This document shows, piece by piece, positions 27,449 through 37,232 of a stretch of DNA of 64,000 bases. The position numbers and the translations under genes are program-made. This DNA is from Scytonema sp045865695. GTDB taxonomy: Bacteria; Cyanobacteriota; Cyanobacteriia; Cyanobacteriales; Nostocaceae. The stretch lies in the NCBI RefSeq assembly GCF_045865695.1, contig NZ_BAACAP010000248.1, positions 95,392 to 159,391 on the forward strand, given 5' to 3'. Every line of letters begins with the position of its first letter. Positions within the stretch are counted from its first letter, which is position 1. The notes under the pieces were generated by a model that ran no database searches, had not been told where the DNA came from, and saw only the letters and a program-made list of their open reading frames with translations.

Positions 27449-27631
27449 ATTATCTAATTTTTCGTCACCTACCAAAAACACTGCAAGACAACCTAGTTGC
27501 TTTGCAACTTCTAAACTTTCTGTGTAAAAATCTCCAGCCGTTTTAACGGTTACGGAACCAAGAGTAAAAACGACTGGCGCGGTCTCAAACACTGTTGTCG
27601 TAAGAGGATAGCTGCATCTTACCAAAGACAC
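27435..27631 (-). pseudogene. Glycosyltransferase (UGT-like) fragment
   Basis: About 65 codons read PVVFTLGSVTVKTAGDFY and then TESLEVAKQLGCLAVFL. This is the start of the C-terminal nucleotide-sugar domain of GT1-type glycosyltransferases (the FTLGS and AGxFY pattern). Both ends are cut, and it touches the broken EamA gene. Confidence 0.6.
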
Positions 27632-27974
27632 AAATAACAGGTTTAACAGGATAGCGTTCCACTCAGTCTATGTATACAGCATTTACTTACGTAGTTATAC
27701 AGTCAGAATCATAGCAACAACATTTAAACTTTATTTTTCGTCAATTTTGTCCATACCCAGTTATAATGACTAGTCTCAGAAACTTAATTTGAGCTAAGCC
27801 ACATAGTACAGGGAGCAATCGATCTACATTCTCAAAGAGGTCTTGCCTTTTGAGTAGAAAACTGCAAAGCTCAATGGTTGCTAAGTATATTTGTGACAAA
27901 ACTAAACAGCAGATACTAGCAGGTGTAAAACTGAAGGTCGCGCTGTTATAAACTTTAAGGTATTTTACTGTACT
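27632..27974. other. Region upstream of dpdA
   Basis: No convincing gene; short minus-strand frames here lack any family character. It should contain the promoter of the dpdA pair. The last 60 bases before the ATG are AT-rich, but I cannot pick a reliable -35/-10 pair. Confidence 0.4.
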
Positions 27975-30110
27975 ATGAGGATGACTGAAGTATCTCAATC
28001 AACAGACGCTTTTATACCAAATGAGACGAGGCAAGATCCTCGCGTCCTAGTTGTTACTTCCTGCACTGGAGAAAAGCGCTATAAGCCTCTGAATCAGCTA
28101 ACTCTAGAAGATTTTGAGAATCAACATAAATTAAGAGAGCGTGAGAAAACTCTCTCGGAATTTGCTTGTCGAGCCAGCCAGATGTATACAGGACAGCAGC
28201 ATCTCCGGATTATGGAAGGTGTAAACTTGCTACGTTCCTGCTTTGGAGAAAAAGCAGTAGACTTGAAGATTCTTTCAGCAGGATATGGATTAATCCCAGA
28301 AGACAAAACTATTGTTCCTTACTCAGTTACTTTTAACGAAATGAAGGAACGAGAAATAGATCGATGGGCGCAGGTTCTTGGAGTACATGAAGATTTTGAG
28401 CAAGCAATCAGTAAGTATGATTTAGTGTTTGTTTTACTAGGAGAGAAATACCTAAGAGCGCTTGATTTTCCAGTGAAAACTGAATCCGAACAAACCCTTA
28501 TTTTTTTAGCTTCAAACCAGAGTTCTTCTTGTATCCGCTTCCTAAATATCAATACAAAATATTTTATTTTAACCCTTTCCAATGCTGAAGCATCCCGTTT
28601 TGGTTATGGTTTAGTGGGATTAAAAGGATATCTTCTTAAACTATTTGCAACTGAAGCAGTAGACAAACTAGATTTGCTGTACCAAGTTTATCAAACTCCT
28701 GAATTATTCTTACAAATAGTAGACAAACAACCACAGCAATTAGAATTACCAATAGAAATTTTAGTTAAAAACAATCAGAAAAAAAAGACTAAATTACTAG
28801 AAAATAAGCCGATTTTCTTAGAAAATTTCAGCAAAATTCTTGAATTACCTGCTGCTCGTAATAAAAATTTAGAAATGTACTATTTTATTCCTGAGTGGGA
28901 GGATCGAGTTGATAAGGGGTATGATTTTAAAACAGATTCATATACACCCAATCGCATTGCTTATAATGACGACATATATGCTCACGAAATATACGATGAA
29001 CCAAACTACCATGGAATTTTAGTATCTAAGGTTGTGATAGATAAAAGAAAGAGAAAAAAAGCTGATGTAGAAAAAGCTGGTGGTATCCACAATTTTATAA
29101 AATTTTCAGGTAAAGTTATGGGTGATTGTGGAGCTTTTGGTTATATAAAGGAAGAAGAGCCTCCATACACAACTGAAGAAATTATTGAGTATTATCAAAA
29201 TCTTGGCTTTAATTATGGAGTCAGTATCGATCACTTAATTGTTGGAGCATTTACACAGCCAGGTATAAGAGAAAAACGGTATGAGCTTACTTTGAGAAAT
29301 GCTTGGGATTTTTTAGAAAAACATAAAAAATTTGGATGTACATTTACACCAATTGGTGTAGCACAAGGGTGGAACCCGGAAACTTATTCAAAAGCAGTTC
29401 GCGAACTGCTTGATATGGGTTATGATTATATTGGTTTAGGAGGACTAGCAAGAGCAAAAAGTGCAGAAATTTTAGAAATCCTTCAAGCTGTTTCTTCTCA
29501 TTTAACTCCTAAAACTAGTTTACATTTGTTTGGTGTAGGGCGTATTGATGATGTTCCTTATTTTCATCATTTAGGAGTAACAACTTTTGATTCGGCAAGT
29601 CCGCTACGTCGCGCCTGGTTAGATTCAAAATCAAACTATCATACTCTTGATGGCAAAAGTTACGCTGCTGTCCGGATTCCATTCGTAAACAAGCCATCTG
29701 TAAGAATTAAGCATTTATTAGAAACTGGTCACGATCGTAATGTCCTGTTATCACTTGAAGAAGAATCGCTAAACGCACTGAGAGAGTTTGATGCAGGCAA
29801 ACGCTCTGTAGAAGATACTCTTAAGTCACTACTCGCATACGATGAGTTGTTAGAATTACCTCGTGATGGGAAGGTAGCTCCAAAAGCTAAAGCGAAACGC
29901 CAAAAGCTTCATGAAGTGATGTACAGAGAACTTTTAGAAGATAAACCGTGGAAGCAGTGCAATTGTGTAGTCTGTCAAAAGATTGGAGTTGAGGTAGTTA
30001 TTTTCAGAGGAAACGATCGCAACCGTAGACGGGGCTTTCACAATACCTATGTTTTTTATCAACGGTTTCAAGATTTCTTAAAATCAGAACAACCAGAAAG
30101 AGTAGAATAA
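27975..30110 (+). CDS. dpdA: DpdA: TGT-like DNA 7-deazaguanine transglycosylase with DUF6884-like N-domain
   Basis: 711 residues. Residues about 20-170 form a DUF6884-like domain (VVTSCTGEKRY, LKILSAGYGLIPED, PYSVTF). From about 300 on it is a tRNA-guanine-transglycosylase barrel of the DpdA type. The base-binding Asp384 is in GDCGAFGY, followed by SIDHLI, GVAQGWN, YIGLGGLA, and the nucleophile-like Asp539 in TFDSASP. The C-terminal zinc site is Cys662, 664, 667 and His689. In the Salmonella Dpd system DpdA exchanges guanine in DNA for preQ0. The second barrel gene follows 25 bp downstream. A fused N-domain could add an activity or DNA binding; this is inference. Confidence 0.9.
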   Translation: MRMTEVSQSTDAFIPNETRQDPRVLVVTSCTGEKRYKPLNQLTLEDFENQHKLREREKTLSEFACRASQMYTGQQHLRIMEGVNLLRSCFGEKAVDLKILSAGYGLIPEDKTIVPYSVTFNEMKEREIDRWAQVLGVHEDFEQAISKYDLVFVLLGEKYLRALDFPVKTESEQTLIFLASNQSSSCIRFLNINTKYFILTLSNAEASRFGYGLVGLKGYLLKLFATEAVDKLDLLYQVYQTPELFLQIVDKQPQQLELPIEILVKNNQKKKTKLLENKPIFLENFSKILELPAARNKNLEMYYFIPEWEDRVDKGYDFKTDSYTPNRIAYNDDIYAHEIYDEPNYHGILVSKVVIDKRKRKKADVEKAGGIHNFIKFSGKVMGDCGAFGYIKEEEPPYTTEEIIEYYQNLGFNYGVSIDHLIVGAFTQPGIREKRYELTLRNAWDFLEKHKKFGCTFTPIGVAQGWNPETYSKAVRELLDMGYDYIGLGGLARAKSAEILEILQAVSSHLTPKTSLHLFGVGRIDDVPYFHHLGVTTFDSASPLRRAWLDSKSNYHTLDGKSYAAVRIPFVNKPSVRIKHLLETGHDRNVLLSLEEESLNALREFDAGKRSVEDTLKSLLAYDELLELPRDGKVAPKAKAKRQKLHEVMYRELLEDKPWKQCNCVVCQKIGVEVVIFRGNDRNRRRGFHNTYVFYQRFQDFLKSEQPERVE

Positions 30111-30135
30111 GATACTGATGTTATAAGAAAAATTA

Positions 30136-30960
30136 GTGAGCAAGAAATTTTTACCAGTCTTTTCTGTAGATTGGTCTGGTTTGGTAAAAAGATTAAAAAA
30201 CTTAGAAGGAAACTACGGTATCTTAGCTCCTATCTCATGCTATAAAAAACTCCTGATGAGCATTCGAGACACAGGTAAACCTTTTTTTATAGATAGTGGA
30301 GTTTTTGAAAATCGAGGTTCCCCTTGGTACTCTCAAATTCATTGTGAGTTTCAAAATGACCGTTGGGTGCGCCAATTATATTTAGCTTCCGAACAACAAT
30401 TGCGTCAGAAAATAAAAGAATATATTAAGCGGTGTGATGAGTTTAGCCCTGATTACGTTTTTGCACCCGATATTTTTGGAGAACCTCTATTATCTTTATA
30501 CCTCGCCCGACTTGCTTGGGAAGAATATTGGACACGACAAAGAACTTATACATTGATTGGCGTTGTTCAAGTTGGCTCAGTCATTTACAACTGGTCACAG
30601 AAACTAGTTCCACAGCCCGACTCTTTTCCACCTCACTATGAATCTCCCAAAAGTTTCTTAGCTTCCCTTATTAGTGCGTACCGAGGTATTGGCTATGAGT
30701 ATCTTGCGTTAGGAGGCTTACTGAAAGCTGACAATACTATGCCAACAGGCTTGAAGTTTGGGATGTCCTCTAAGGAACTAGATGAACTCCTAGCTTGGAG
30801 CCGACCGGAATTTGTCTTAGGTGGGCTAGCATTAACCCGTCTAGAAGTTCTGAAGAAGCATAACGTATGGGCTGATTCTACTAATTGGCTATGGTGGACT
30901 GAACGTTACGACTATCAAAGGTTTAGTAACCGGGATGTCTTCCAAGAAGTTTTAAGCTAA
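30136..30960 (+). CDS. Second TGT-like barrel, zinc-less DpdA paralogue
   Basis: 274 residues from a GTG start. Every TGT landmark can be matched: FIDSGVFE (Asp53), APDIFGEP, GVVQVGSV, YLALGGLLKA, and ADSTNW (Asp247, the nucleophile position). The CxCxxC...H zinc site is absent and the protein ends soon after the barrel. Bacterial TGT and DpdA proteins are longer. It follows dpdA on the same strand with a short gap, so they probably form one transcript. It could be a subunit partner of DpdA, as in heterodimeric eukaryotic TGT, or an enzyme with a different base or site preference. Both are inference. Confidence 0.75.
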   Translation: MSKKFLPVFSVDWSGLVKRLKNLEGNYGILAPISCYKKLLMSIRDTGKPFFIDSGVFENRGSPWYSQIHCEFQNDRWVRQLYLASEQQLRQKIKEYIKRCDEFSPDYVFAPDIFGEPLLSLYLARLAWEEYWTRQRTYTLIGVVQVGSVIYNWSQKLVPQPDSFPPHYESPKSFLASLISAYRGIGYEYLALGGLLKADNTMPTGLKFGMSSKELDELLAWSRPEFVLGGLALTRLEVLKKHNVWADSTNWLWWTERYDYQRFSNRDVFQEVLS

Positions 30961-31356
30961 ACTTCACTCTAAGGGCTTACACAAATATAACTCCGCCGCA
31001 AAATCCCTAAAATTAACAGCAAATAAGGTTTTAAGGCTTATTTAGTTCATTTGTTCGGAAAAAATTCAGTTTTCCGAACAAATGCTAGTCTCAACTACCC
31101 TGTAGTCCTTAACACGTCAAATATTAGAAAAATTCATCATGACTGGTATTTTTTTTTATAATTAGGGAAATATAAGTAATGAATATTAAAAATATGAAAT
31201 CCTCCTAGGTGTACTACTAGCAAGTTCCATAATATACAATATGCTTATTCATAGATTTAAGATGTTCGGGGACAGAATACCAGAGATTAGCCTAGAAAAG
31301 CTTGTCTTTGAAGTTCTCTATATGAATTCAGCAATTGCACTGATGGAAATAGGAAT
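30961..31356. other. Non-coding gap between the barrel genes and dpdE
   Basis: A 396-bp AT-rich gap without a gene. It holds the strong 15-bp inverted repeat at 31048-31084 and presumably the dpdE operon promoter between about 31130 and 31340. Confidence 0.6.
31048..31084. terminator. Perfect 15-bp inverted repeat, 7-nt loop
   Basis: CATTTGTTCGGAAAA (31048-31062) and TTTTCCGAACAAATG (31070-31084) are exact inverted copies. There is no U-tract after it, so a classical terminator is not certain. An operator for the dpdE operon is the alternative. Confidence 0.5.
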
Positions 31357-34300
31357 ATGATACAGTCTGGTTCATTAGTGCGATTGCAGGATAACAAGTT
31401 AGGCATAGGAAAAGTCACTCAAATACTTGATACCCAAGTAACAGTTGAATATTTCTACTCCGTTGCACAACGCCTAAAAAAATCCTTGACCTTAAATTCA
31501 CTGCGTCCTGTTAGGTTACAGCCTCAGACTCGATGTTATATCTGGAATGAAAGCCAAGAAACTTGGACAATAGGCAGAATTTACCAATGGGATGATGATA
31601 TTTGTCAGTATCAAATTGACCTACCCGATCGCCAGACAATGTTGGCTAGGGAGCAGGATGTTTTCGTTCGTTGCAATCTCTCTATCGCAGACCCTATAGA
31701 AACCCTGGTCATGAAAGGTCAGGAAACCCCTTACTTTCACGACAAGCGATTAAGTTTAGTTCAATGCCTAATTGAGCAACGTGCTATCAGTCGAGGAATG
31801 ACGGGTTTGATTTCGGCTAATATCAAGCTTTACTCCCACCAGGTTGAAGTTGTGCGCCGTGTTTTGGAAGACCCAATTCAACGCTACTTATTAGCAGACG
31901 AGGTTGGACTGGGAAAGACTATTGAAGCAGGTGCAATTCTCCGCCAATACCTAATTGATGAACCTTCAGGACGTGCGCTAGTGCTGGTTCCGCAATATTT
32001 GCAGGAACAATGGCAGACTGAATTGGAGCACAAATTTTACATCTCCCACTTTGGTGACAGAGTGAAGGTGTTTGCAGTTGAGGATGTAAATCAGGTGGGA
32101 CAAGATACCGATTTTGGCTTGCTGATTATAGATGAAGCGCATCATATCGCAGCAATGGCAATATCCTCTGAAACAAATCGGCGTAGGTGTTTTGAGATTT
32201 GCAAACATCTGGCAAATAAAAGCGATCGCCTGCTCTTGCTTTCCGCTACTCCAGTCCTCAATCACGAACAGGATTTTCTGGTAATGCTGCACCTGCTCGA
32301 TCCTGTCACTTATCGCCTTGATGATTTAGAGGGTTTTCGGATTAAAGTGCAAAAACGTTCCTTAATTGGTAGAGTTTTGCTTTCTTTTAGGGAAGGGGCT
32401 AAAGCATTCGTTCTGAAAACTAGCCTGAATCAACTTCGCAATTTGTTTACAGAAGACAAATGTGTACTGCAATTGGCAGAGGAATTACAAAATGCCTTGC
32501 AGGCTAATGCTACGGACACAAATAAAATAGTCCGGGCTATTCGCATCCACATTAGCGAAACTTATCGTTTGCATCGTCGGATGCTTCGTAACCGTCGTGC
32601 GGGGGTTGCGGATGTCATCTTCGACCGTAATGTAACGCCGAAAGTTGAGTATGACATTGATGAGCGCACTTACACCATCCACGAACTCATTGATAATTGG
32701 CGTACCATTGCTCCTCAGCAAGAGGAATACGGGCGAATTTTTCTACTGTTATTTCAAGCTTCCGGTACTTTGTTAGAAATTTTACAACAGGTAATTACAG
32801 CACGTTTGGGCAGTAAATCTTCTGCCGCACTTAACCGAGAATTTGGTACTGATGATGTCCGTATTTTGACAGAATTCCCCTTGTTTGAGGAGGAACAAGA
32901 GATTCTGCAATCATTATTAAAAATAATTCAACAACCCTCAGAGGATGGCGATCGCAAGGAACTATTAAAGATAGTCATCCTAAATCACCTTTCACAATCT
33001 TTGGGACTGCAATCTTTCCGCAGCAACATCAGTAAATTACTCGAACGGGTGCAACAGCGGATTAGCAGACCGATACCTGGTGACAAGCTGCCTAAAATTG
33101 TAATTTTCACGAGTTTTGTGCAAGTAGGGGCAGAAATTGTCAGGTTTTTGAAGAATAACTTTGGTCAAACCGCAGTTGCTAGTCATTTATTTGGGCAATC
33201 TCGCACTCAAGTGGAACAAAATCTGAAGCAGTTCAAAAACGACGCCAGTTGCTTCATCCTCGTCTGTGACCCTTCTGGAGAAGAAGGACGTAACCTGCAA
33301 TTTGTGGACTGGACAATTCATTTTGACCTGCCGTGGTCACCAAATCGCCTAGAACAAAGAATTGGTAGAATTGATCGCATCGGTCGCCCATTAAAAGTTG
33401 AGTTTACGGTATTTGCAGGTACAGACTTACCAGATAGCCCCCATAACGCTGTATATCAGTTATTAAAAGAAGGGTTTCGTATCTTTCAGCAATCAATCGC
33501 TAGTTTGCAGTTTTATGTTGATGAAAAACAGTCAGTATTAGAAGCTACCCTATTCCAATCTGGTGCCAATGGACTCTTAGATTTGATAGCAGTTATTCAG
33601 GAGGAAATTACTGAAGAGGAGGTAAAAATTAGCGAGCAGAATGTTCTTGATGAAATTGACGCACAGGATGAAAGCGTATATGAGTATTTTCAGGCGCTAG
33701 ATGATTATGATGCTAATCATCAGAAAATTCAAAGAGCAATCGAAGGTTGGCTCAAAGATGCTCTACAATTCCAGCAAATTAATGACCCAAATATGTCGGA
33801 GGTAAAGCTTTATATAGCGAAAAAGCACACTTTACTTCCCGCAGACCATGTGCAAAGCCAATTTGCACGTCCTTTAAAGCAATCCGGAACTTATAACCGT
33901 AGGGTAGCAAATCAAAATAAAGATATTAAAATATATCGCAATGGAGAAGCATTGGTAGAATCGCTAGCATCTTATATCCGATGGGACGATCGGGGTAAAG
34001 CTTTTGCCATGTGGCGTACTGATGAATCTTGGGACAAGAGCGAAGGTATGGAGTGGTTCGGCTTTCGCTTTAACTACACAGTTGAGTCTAATTTGGCAAC
34101 TGCTAAGGAAGTTTTCCAGAACTATAGACTAAACGATACAAAATACAAAAGTCTAAAACGACGTACCGATGCCTTATTTCCGCCATTGGTCAAGACTGTA
34201 TTTATTGATGCACGGTATGAACCTATGTGCATCGTGGAAGATGAGGCGCTGCTAAATCTACTACACCGGAACTACAATGGAAAAAGCCTTGGAATTAATC

Positions 34301-34692
34301 GAGATTACAACTTGGCAAAACGTCGATTAGCAATTCTCAATCAATTTGTTGCGCCTAGCCAATGGCAAAATTTTTGTAGGCAAGCACGTAGTAGCTCGGA
34401 AGAATTACTCAGAAAGCGTCCCGAATTTATAGAGTTATGCCAAGAGCGTAGCTTGCTTGCCGAAAAAAAACTAGAAACCCGTCTCAACCAACTGCGTCTG
34501 CGCCTAATGCGACTTTCAGAAACAGAGCCAATCTCCAATTCCTTATTAGCTAAGGAAGTAGATATTGAAACTGCTTTAAGCCAAGCAATTTTAAAAGGAA
34601 TTCGCCACCCAGACATTAGACTTGATTCTGTAGGATTCATTATCCTTTCTGGACGACCTCCAGTGCAATCTGAGGAAGAAGGAGATAATTGA
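31357..34692 (+). CDS. dpdE: DpdE: SNF2/RapA-like helicase
   Basis: 1,111 residues. The N-terminus (GSLVRLQDNKLGIGKV) resembles the Tudor/SH3-like domain of RapA. The SF2 motor follows: Walker A in LADEVGLGKTIEAG (about 178-191), DEAH near 258 (IIDEAHHIA), LLSATPVL, and in the second lobe ASHLFGQSR and the arginine-finger motif IGRIDRIGR. The C-terminal 350 residues are helical and unassigned. In Salmonella dpdE is among the genes needed for the restriction phenotype. The stop overlaps the next start by one base (TGATG), so translation is coupled. Confidence 0.85.
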   Translation: MIQSGSLVRLQDNKLGIGKVTQILDTQVTVEYFYSVAQRLKKSLTLNSLRPVRLQPQTRCYIWNESQETWTIGRIYQWDDDICQYQIDLPDRQTMLAREQDVFVRCNLSIADPIETLVMKGQETPYFHDKRLSLVQCLIEQRAISRGMTGLISANIKLYSHQVEVVRRVLEDPIQRYLLADEVGLGKTIEAGAILRQYLIDEPSGRALVLVPQYLQEQWQTELEHKFYISHFGDRVKVFAVEDVNQVGQDTDFGLLIIDEAHHIAAMAISSETNRRRCFEICKHLANKSDRLLLLSATPVLNHEQDFLVMLHLLDPVTYRLDDLEGFRIKVQKRSLIGRVLLSFREGAKAFVLKTSLNQLRNLFTEDKCVLQLAEELQNALQANATDTNKIVRAIRIHISETYRLHRRMLRNRRAGVADVIFDRNVTPKVEYDIDERTYTIHELIDNWRTIAPQQEEYGRIFLLLFQASGTLLEILQQVITARLGSKSSAALNREFGTDDVRILTEFPLFEEEQEILQSLLKIIQQPSEDGDRKELLKIVILNHLSQSLGLQSFRSNISKLLERVQQRISRPIPGDKLPKIVIFTSFVQVGAEIVRFLKNNFGQTAVASHLFGQSRTQVEQNLKQFKNDASCFILVCDPSGEEGRNLQFVDWTIHFDLPWSPNRLEQRIGRIDRIGRPLKVEFTVFAGTDLPDSPHNAVYQLLKEGFRIFQQSIASLQFYVDEKQSVLEATLFQSGANGLLDLIAVIQEEITEEEVKISEQNVLDEIDAQDESVYEYFQALDDYDANHQKIQRAIEGWLKDALQFQQINDPNMSEVKLYIAKKHTLLPADHVQSQFARPLKQSGTYNRRVANQNKDIKIYRNGEALVESLASYIRWDDRGKAFAMWRTDESWDKSEGMEWFGFRFNYTVESNLATAKEVFQNYRLNDTKYKSLKRRTDALFPPLVKTVFIDARYEPMCIVEDEALLNLLHRNYNGKSLGINRDYNLAKRRLAILNQFVAPSQWQNFCRQARSSSEELLRKRPEFIELCQERSLLAEKKLETRLNQLRLRLMRLSETEPISNSLLAKEVDIETALSQAILKGIRHPDIRLDSVGFIILSGRPPVQSEEEGDN

Positions 34693-37232
34693 TGACTGAC
34701 TCTTTTCAAGAACTTAACGAAATTTTACAAACAGGTAATATCCCTGAAGATACAAGCGATTTTTCAGAAGCTTGTTATCAGCGTTTACTAGATGCACTTG
34801 GTAACTCATCAGGGTCTGGAGACATTGTTAGTTTAGTGCGTCATATACTGCGACGTGAAGATGTAAAACAGGGTGTAAGTTCTCAAACTCTGCTGAAAGT
34901 TCCACGAAAACCTCCTTTTCCCAATCGCAGTATTTGGGAACAATTTAGTATAAAGGTACTAAATGACAATGATGATGATGAGTACTATCTCATTAATGCC
35001 CATCCTTGGCAACCGGAATGGTTAGAGCTTTCTGAGCAATATCCCCCAGACACGCCTGTATTTAAAGAAGAAAATCGGCGTAGTTACGAGGAAGTAGCAC
35101 CAGATCCGTTTTTGTCTTTGGTGCAAAGGAAAAGCTATCGCAGTGTTGGGCAACGGGAAGCAATTCGTGCAGTTTTAACTGCTCCTGAAAATTCAAGTTT
35201 AGTGATTAATTTACCTACTAGTTCAGGAAAAAGCCTTTGCGCTCAACTACCTGCCTTGTTGAATTCCAGAACCAGTGGTGTGAGTGTCGTTGTTGTTCCG
35301 ACTACTGCATTAGCAATTGACCAAGAACGGGCTCTTAAACCTTTTGTAAATCATGATACCGCTTATTATGGAGATAAGTCACAGGAGGAACAAGAGCGAC
35401 GGGAAGGAATACGCAATCGCATTCGTGCGGGAACCCAACGCATCATATTTACCTCTCCTGAAAGTTTAATGGACTCCCTTGCACCCGCCCTGTATGAAGC
35501 TGCAAAGTTAGGAATGCTGCGTTATTTCATCATTGATGAAGCGCACATGGTAGAGCAATGGGGTGATGATTTTCGTCCTGCTTTCCAAGAAATTCCAGGT
35601 TTACGAAGGGATTTATTGCGTCTTACCTCTTTTACAACCTTACTACTAACTGCCACTTTAACAGAATCATGTTTAGATACCTTAGAAACCTTATTTGGGA
35701 AACCTGGGGAATTTCAATTGATATCTGCTGTAGAGTTGCGTTCAGAACCTTCCTACTGGTTTTCGAATTGTGAGACAGAAGAAGTCAGAAAGCAACGTCT
35801 ATTGGAGGCAGTTTATCACCTTCCTCGTCCGCTAATTATTTATGCGACCAAACGCGAAGATGTTGAATCTTGGAAGAGAGAATTAAACCGTTCTGGCTTT
35901 AAAAGATGTGGAGTCATGACTGGTCAATCTAGTTCTCAGGAAAGGTTACAATTAATTAAAAATTTGAGAGAAAAAAAATTAGATATAGTTGTTGCGACAT
36001 CTGCGTTTGGATTAGGTGTGGATCAAGCAGATATACGAGCAGTTATTCATGTTTGTGTTCCTGAAACTATAGATCGTTTCTATCAAGAAGTAGGGAGAGG
36101 CGGGAGAGACGGTAAAGCATCAATATCACTGACGCTATATACAGATTTAGATTTAGAGATTGCCAAATCTTTAAATGAAAATTCTCCCATTAATATCGAA
36201 AGAGGTTTAGAACGTTGGCAAAGTATGTTTAATAGAAAAGAAAGTTTTGGGAATGGACAATTTCGCTTGCCTATCAATACGCCTCCTTCGTCCAGAGAGG
36301 AAGATATTGATATGAAAAATAAGCAAAGTACAGCTTGGAATATCCGTACACTAACCTTGATGAATCGTGCTGGTTTAATTGAGATAGAATCAGCAGAACC
36401 TCCGCAGAGGAAAGCCTTTGAATCAGAAGATTTATATAAACTAGCGTGGGATACTTACAGAAGTTCTCGTGTCATTCGTATAAAAAATGAATGTCATTTG
36501 GACAAATCTACTTGGGAAACTGATATAGAGCCAATTCGTCTGCAACGTCAAAACTGGAGTTATAAAAATTTACAATTAATGAAAAAAGCTTTAAAAGCAA
36601 AAGTTTGTATTTCAGAAATATTTGCTGAAGCTTATACAATTCCTCCACGTCAAACAATAAAAAAAAGAAACGGAGTGACAGTTGTTCGTGCTTGTGGTGG
36701 ATGTCCAGTTTGTAGAAAACAAAGGAGAACACCTTTTTCAGGAATTATGCCACAACCGCTTCCTGTGTGGCATAATCCTAAATTTTTTGTTGGTGAAGAA
36801 TTGCAAAGGTTACTTGCCAATGAGAAATTGATGCTGATTTTTTATGAGTCTTTAGAAGATAGAAGTAGGAAAAGACGAATGAACGCAGTCATTAAATGGT
36901 TTATTGGACAAGGAATTATAAATATTATAATTCCTCATAATTATCAAGAAAATTTAATTCAAGATAGGGTTCAAAATTCTAATAATTTTATTTTTTTATT
37001 TGAAAAATATCAACCGATTACGATGCCCCACGTCCCTACTTTAATCTTTTATGCTTTAGGTAATTTCTTCTCTCACAACTGTTTATCAATAAATCACCAA
37101 TGGCAAGCTCCCCGAATTATTTTACTACCTATGGATACACCCGATCCTACTAGAACTGACCGAAAATTAATTAATATTTTTCCAGGAAGGCAATTTAAAT
37201 TTGATAGATTCTGTACAGAGATTGGTATATGA
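34692..37232 (+). CDS. dpdF: DpdF: RecQ-like DEAD/DEAH helicase
   Basis: About 846 residues. It has a Walker A INLPTSSGKSLC (about 173-183), IDEAHMVEQWGDDFRP with Asp282, LLLTATLT, and a RecQ-type motif VI region (SAFGLGVDQADIRAV; FYQEVGRGGRDGK). A CGGCPVC zinc-binding cluster lies near residue 668. The extension beyond is unassigned and ends with a small alpha/beta domain. I use ATG 34692, which overlaps the dpdE stop. The helicase presumably unwinds or translocates on target DNA. It overlaps dpdG by ATGA. Confidence 0.85.
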   Translation: MTDSFQELNEILQTGNIPEDTSDFSEACYQRLLDALGNSSGSGDIVSLVRHILRREDVKQGVSSQTLLKVPRKPPFPNRSIWEQFSIKVLNDNDDDEYYLINAHPWQPEWLELSEQYPPDTPVFKEENRRSYEEVAPDPFLSLVQRKSYRSVGQREAIRAVLTAPENSSLVINLPTSSGKSLCAQLPALLNSRTSGVSVVVVPTTALAIDQERALKPFVNHDTAYYGDKSQEEQERREGIRNRIRAGTQRIIFTSPESLMDSLAPALYEAAKLGMLRYFIIDEAHMVEQWGDDFRPAFQEIPGLRRDLLRLTSFTTLLLTATLTESCLDTLETLFGKPGEFQLISAVELRSEPSYWFSNCETEEVRKQRLLEAVYHLPRPLIIYATKREDVESWKRELNRSGFKRCGVMTGQSSSQERLQLIKNLREKKLDIVVATSAFGLGVDQADIRAVIHVCVPETIDRFYQEVGRGGRDGKASISLTLYTDLDLEIAKSLNENSPINIERGLERWQSMFNRKESFGNGQFRLPINTPPSSREEDIDMKNKQSTAWNIRTLTLMNRAGLIEIESAEPPQRKAFESEDLYKLAWDTYRSSRVIRIKNECHLDKSTWETDIEPIRLQRQNWSYKNLQLMKKALKAKVCISEIFAEAYTIPPRQTIKKRNGVTVVRACGGCPVCRKQRRTPFSGIMPQPLPVWHNPKFFVGEELQRLLANEKLMLIFYESLEDRSRKRRMNAVIKWFIGQGIINIIIPHNYQENLIQDRVQNSNNFIFLFEKYQPITMPHVPTLIFYALGNFFSHNCLSINHQWQAPRIILLPMDTPDPTRTDRKLINIFPGRQFKFDRFCTEIGI

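Noticed and set aside
27741..27998. Minus-strand frame upstream of dpdA
   Set aside because: It overlaps the dpdA start and has a random-looking composition.
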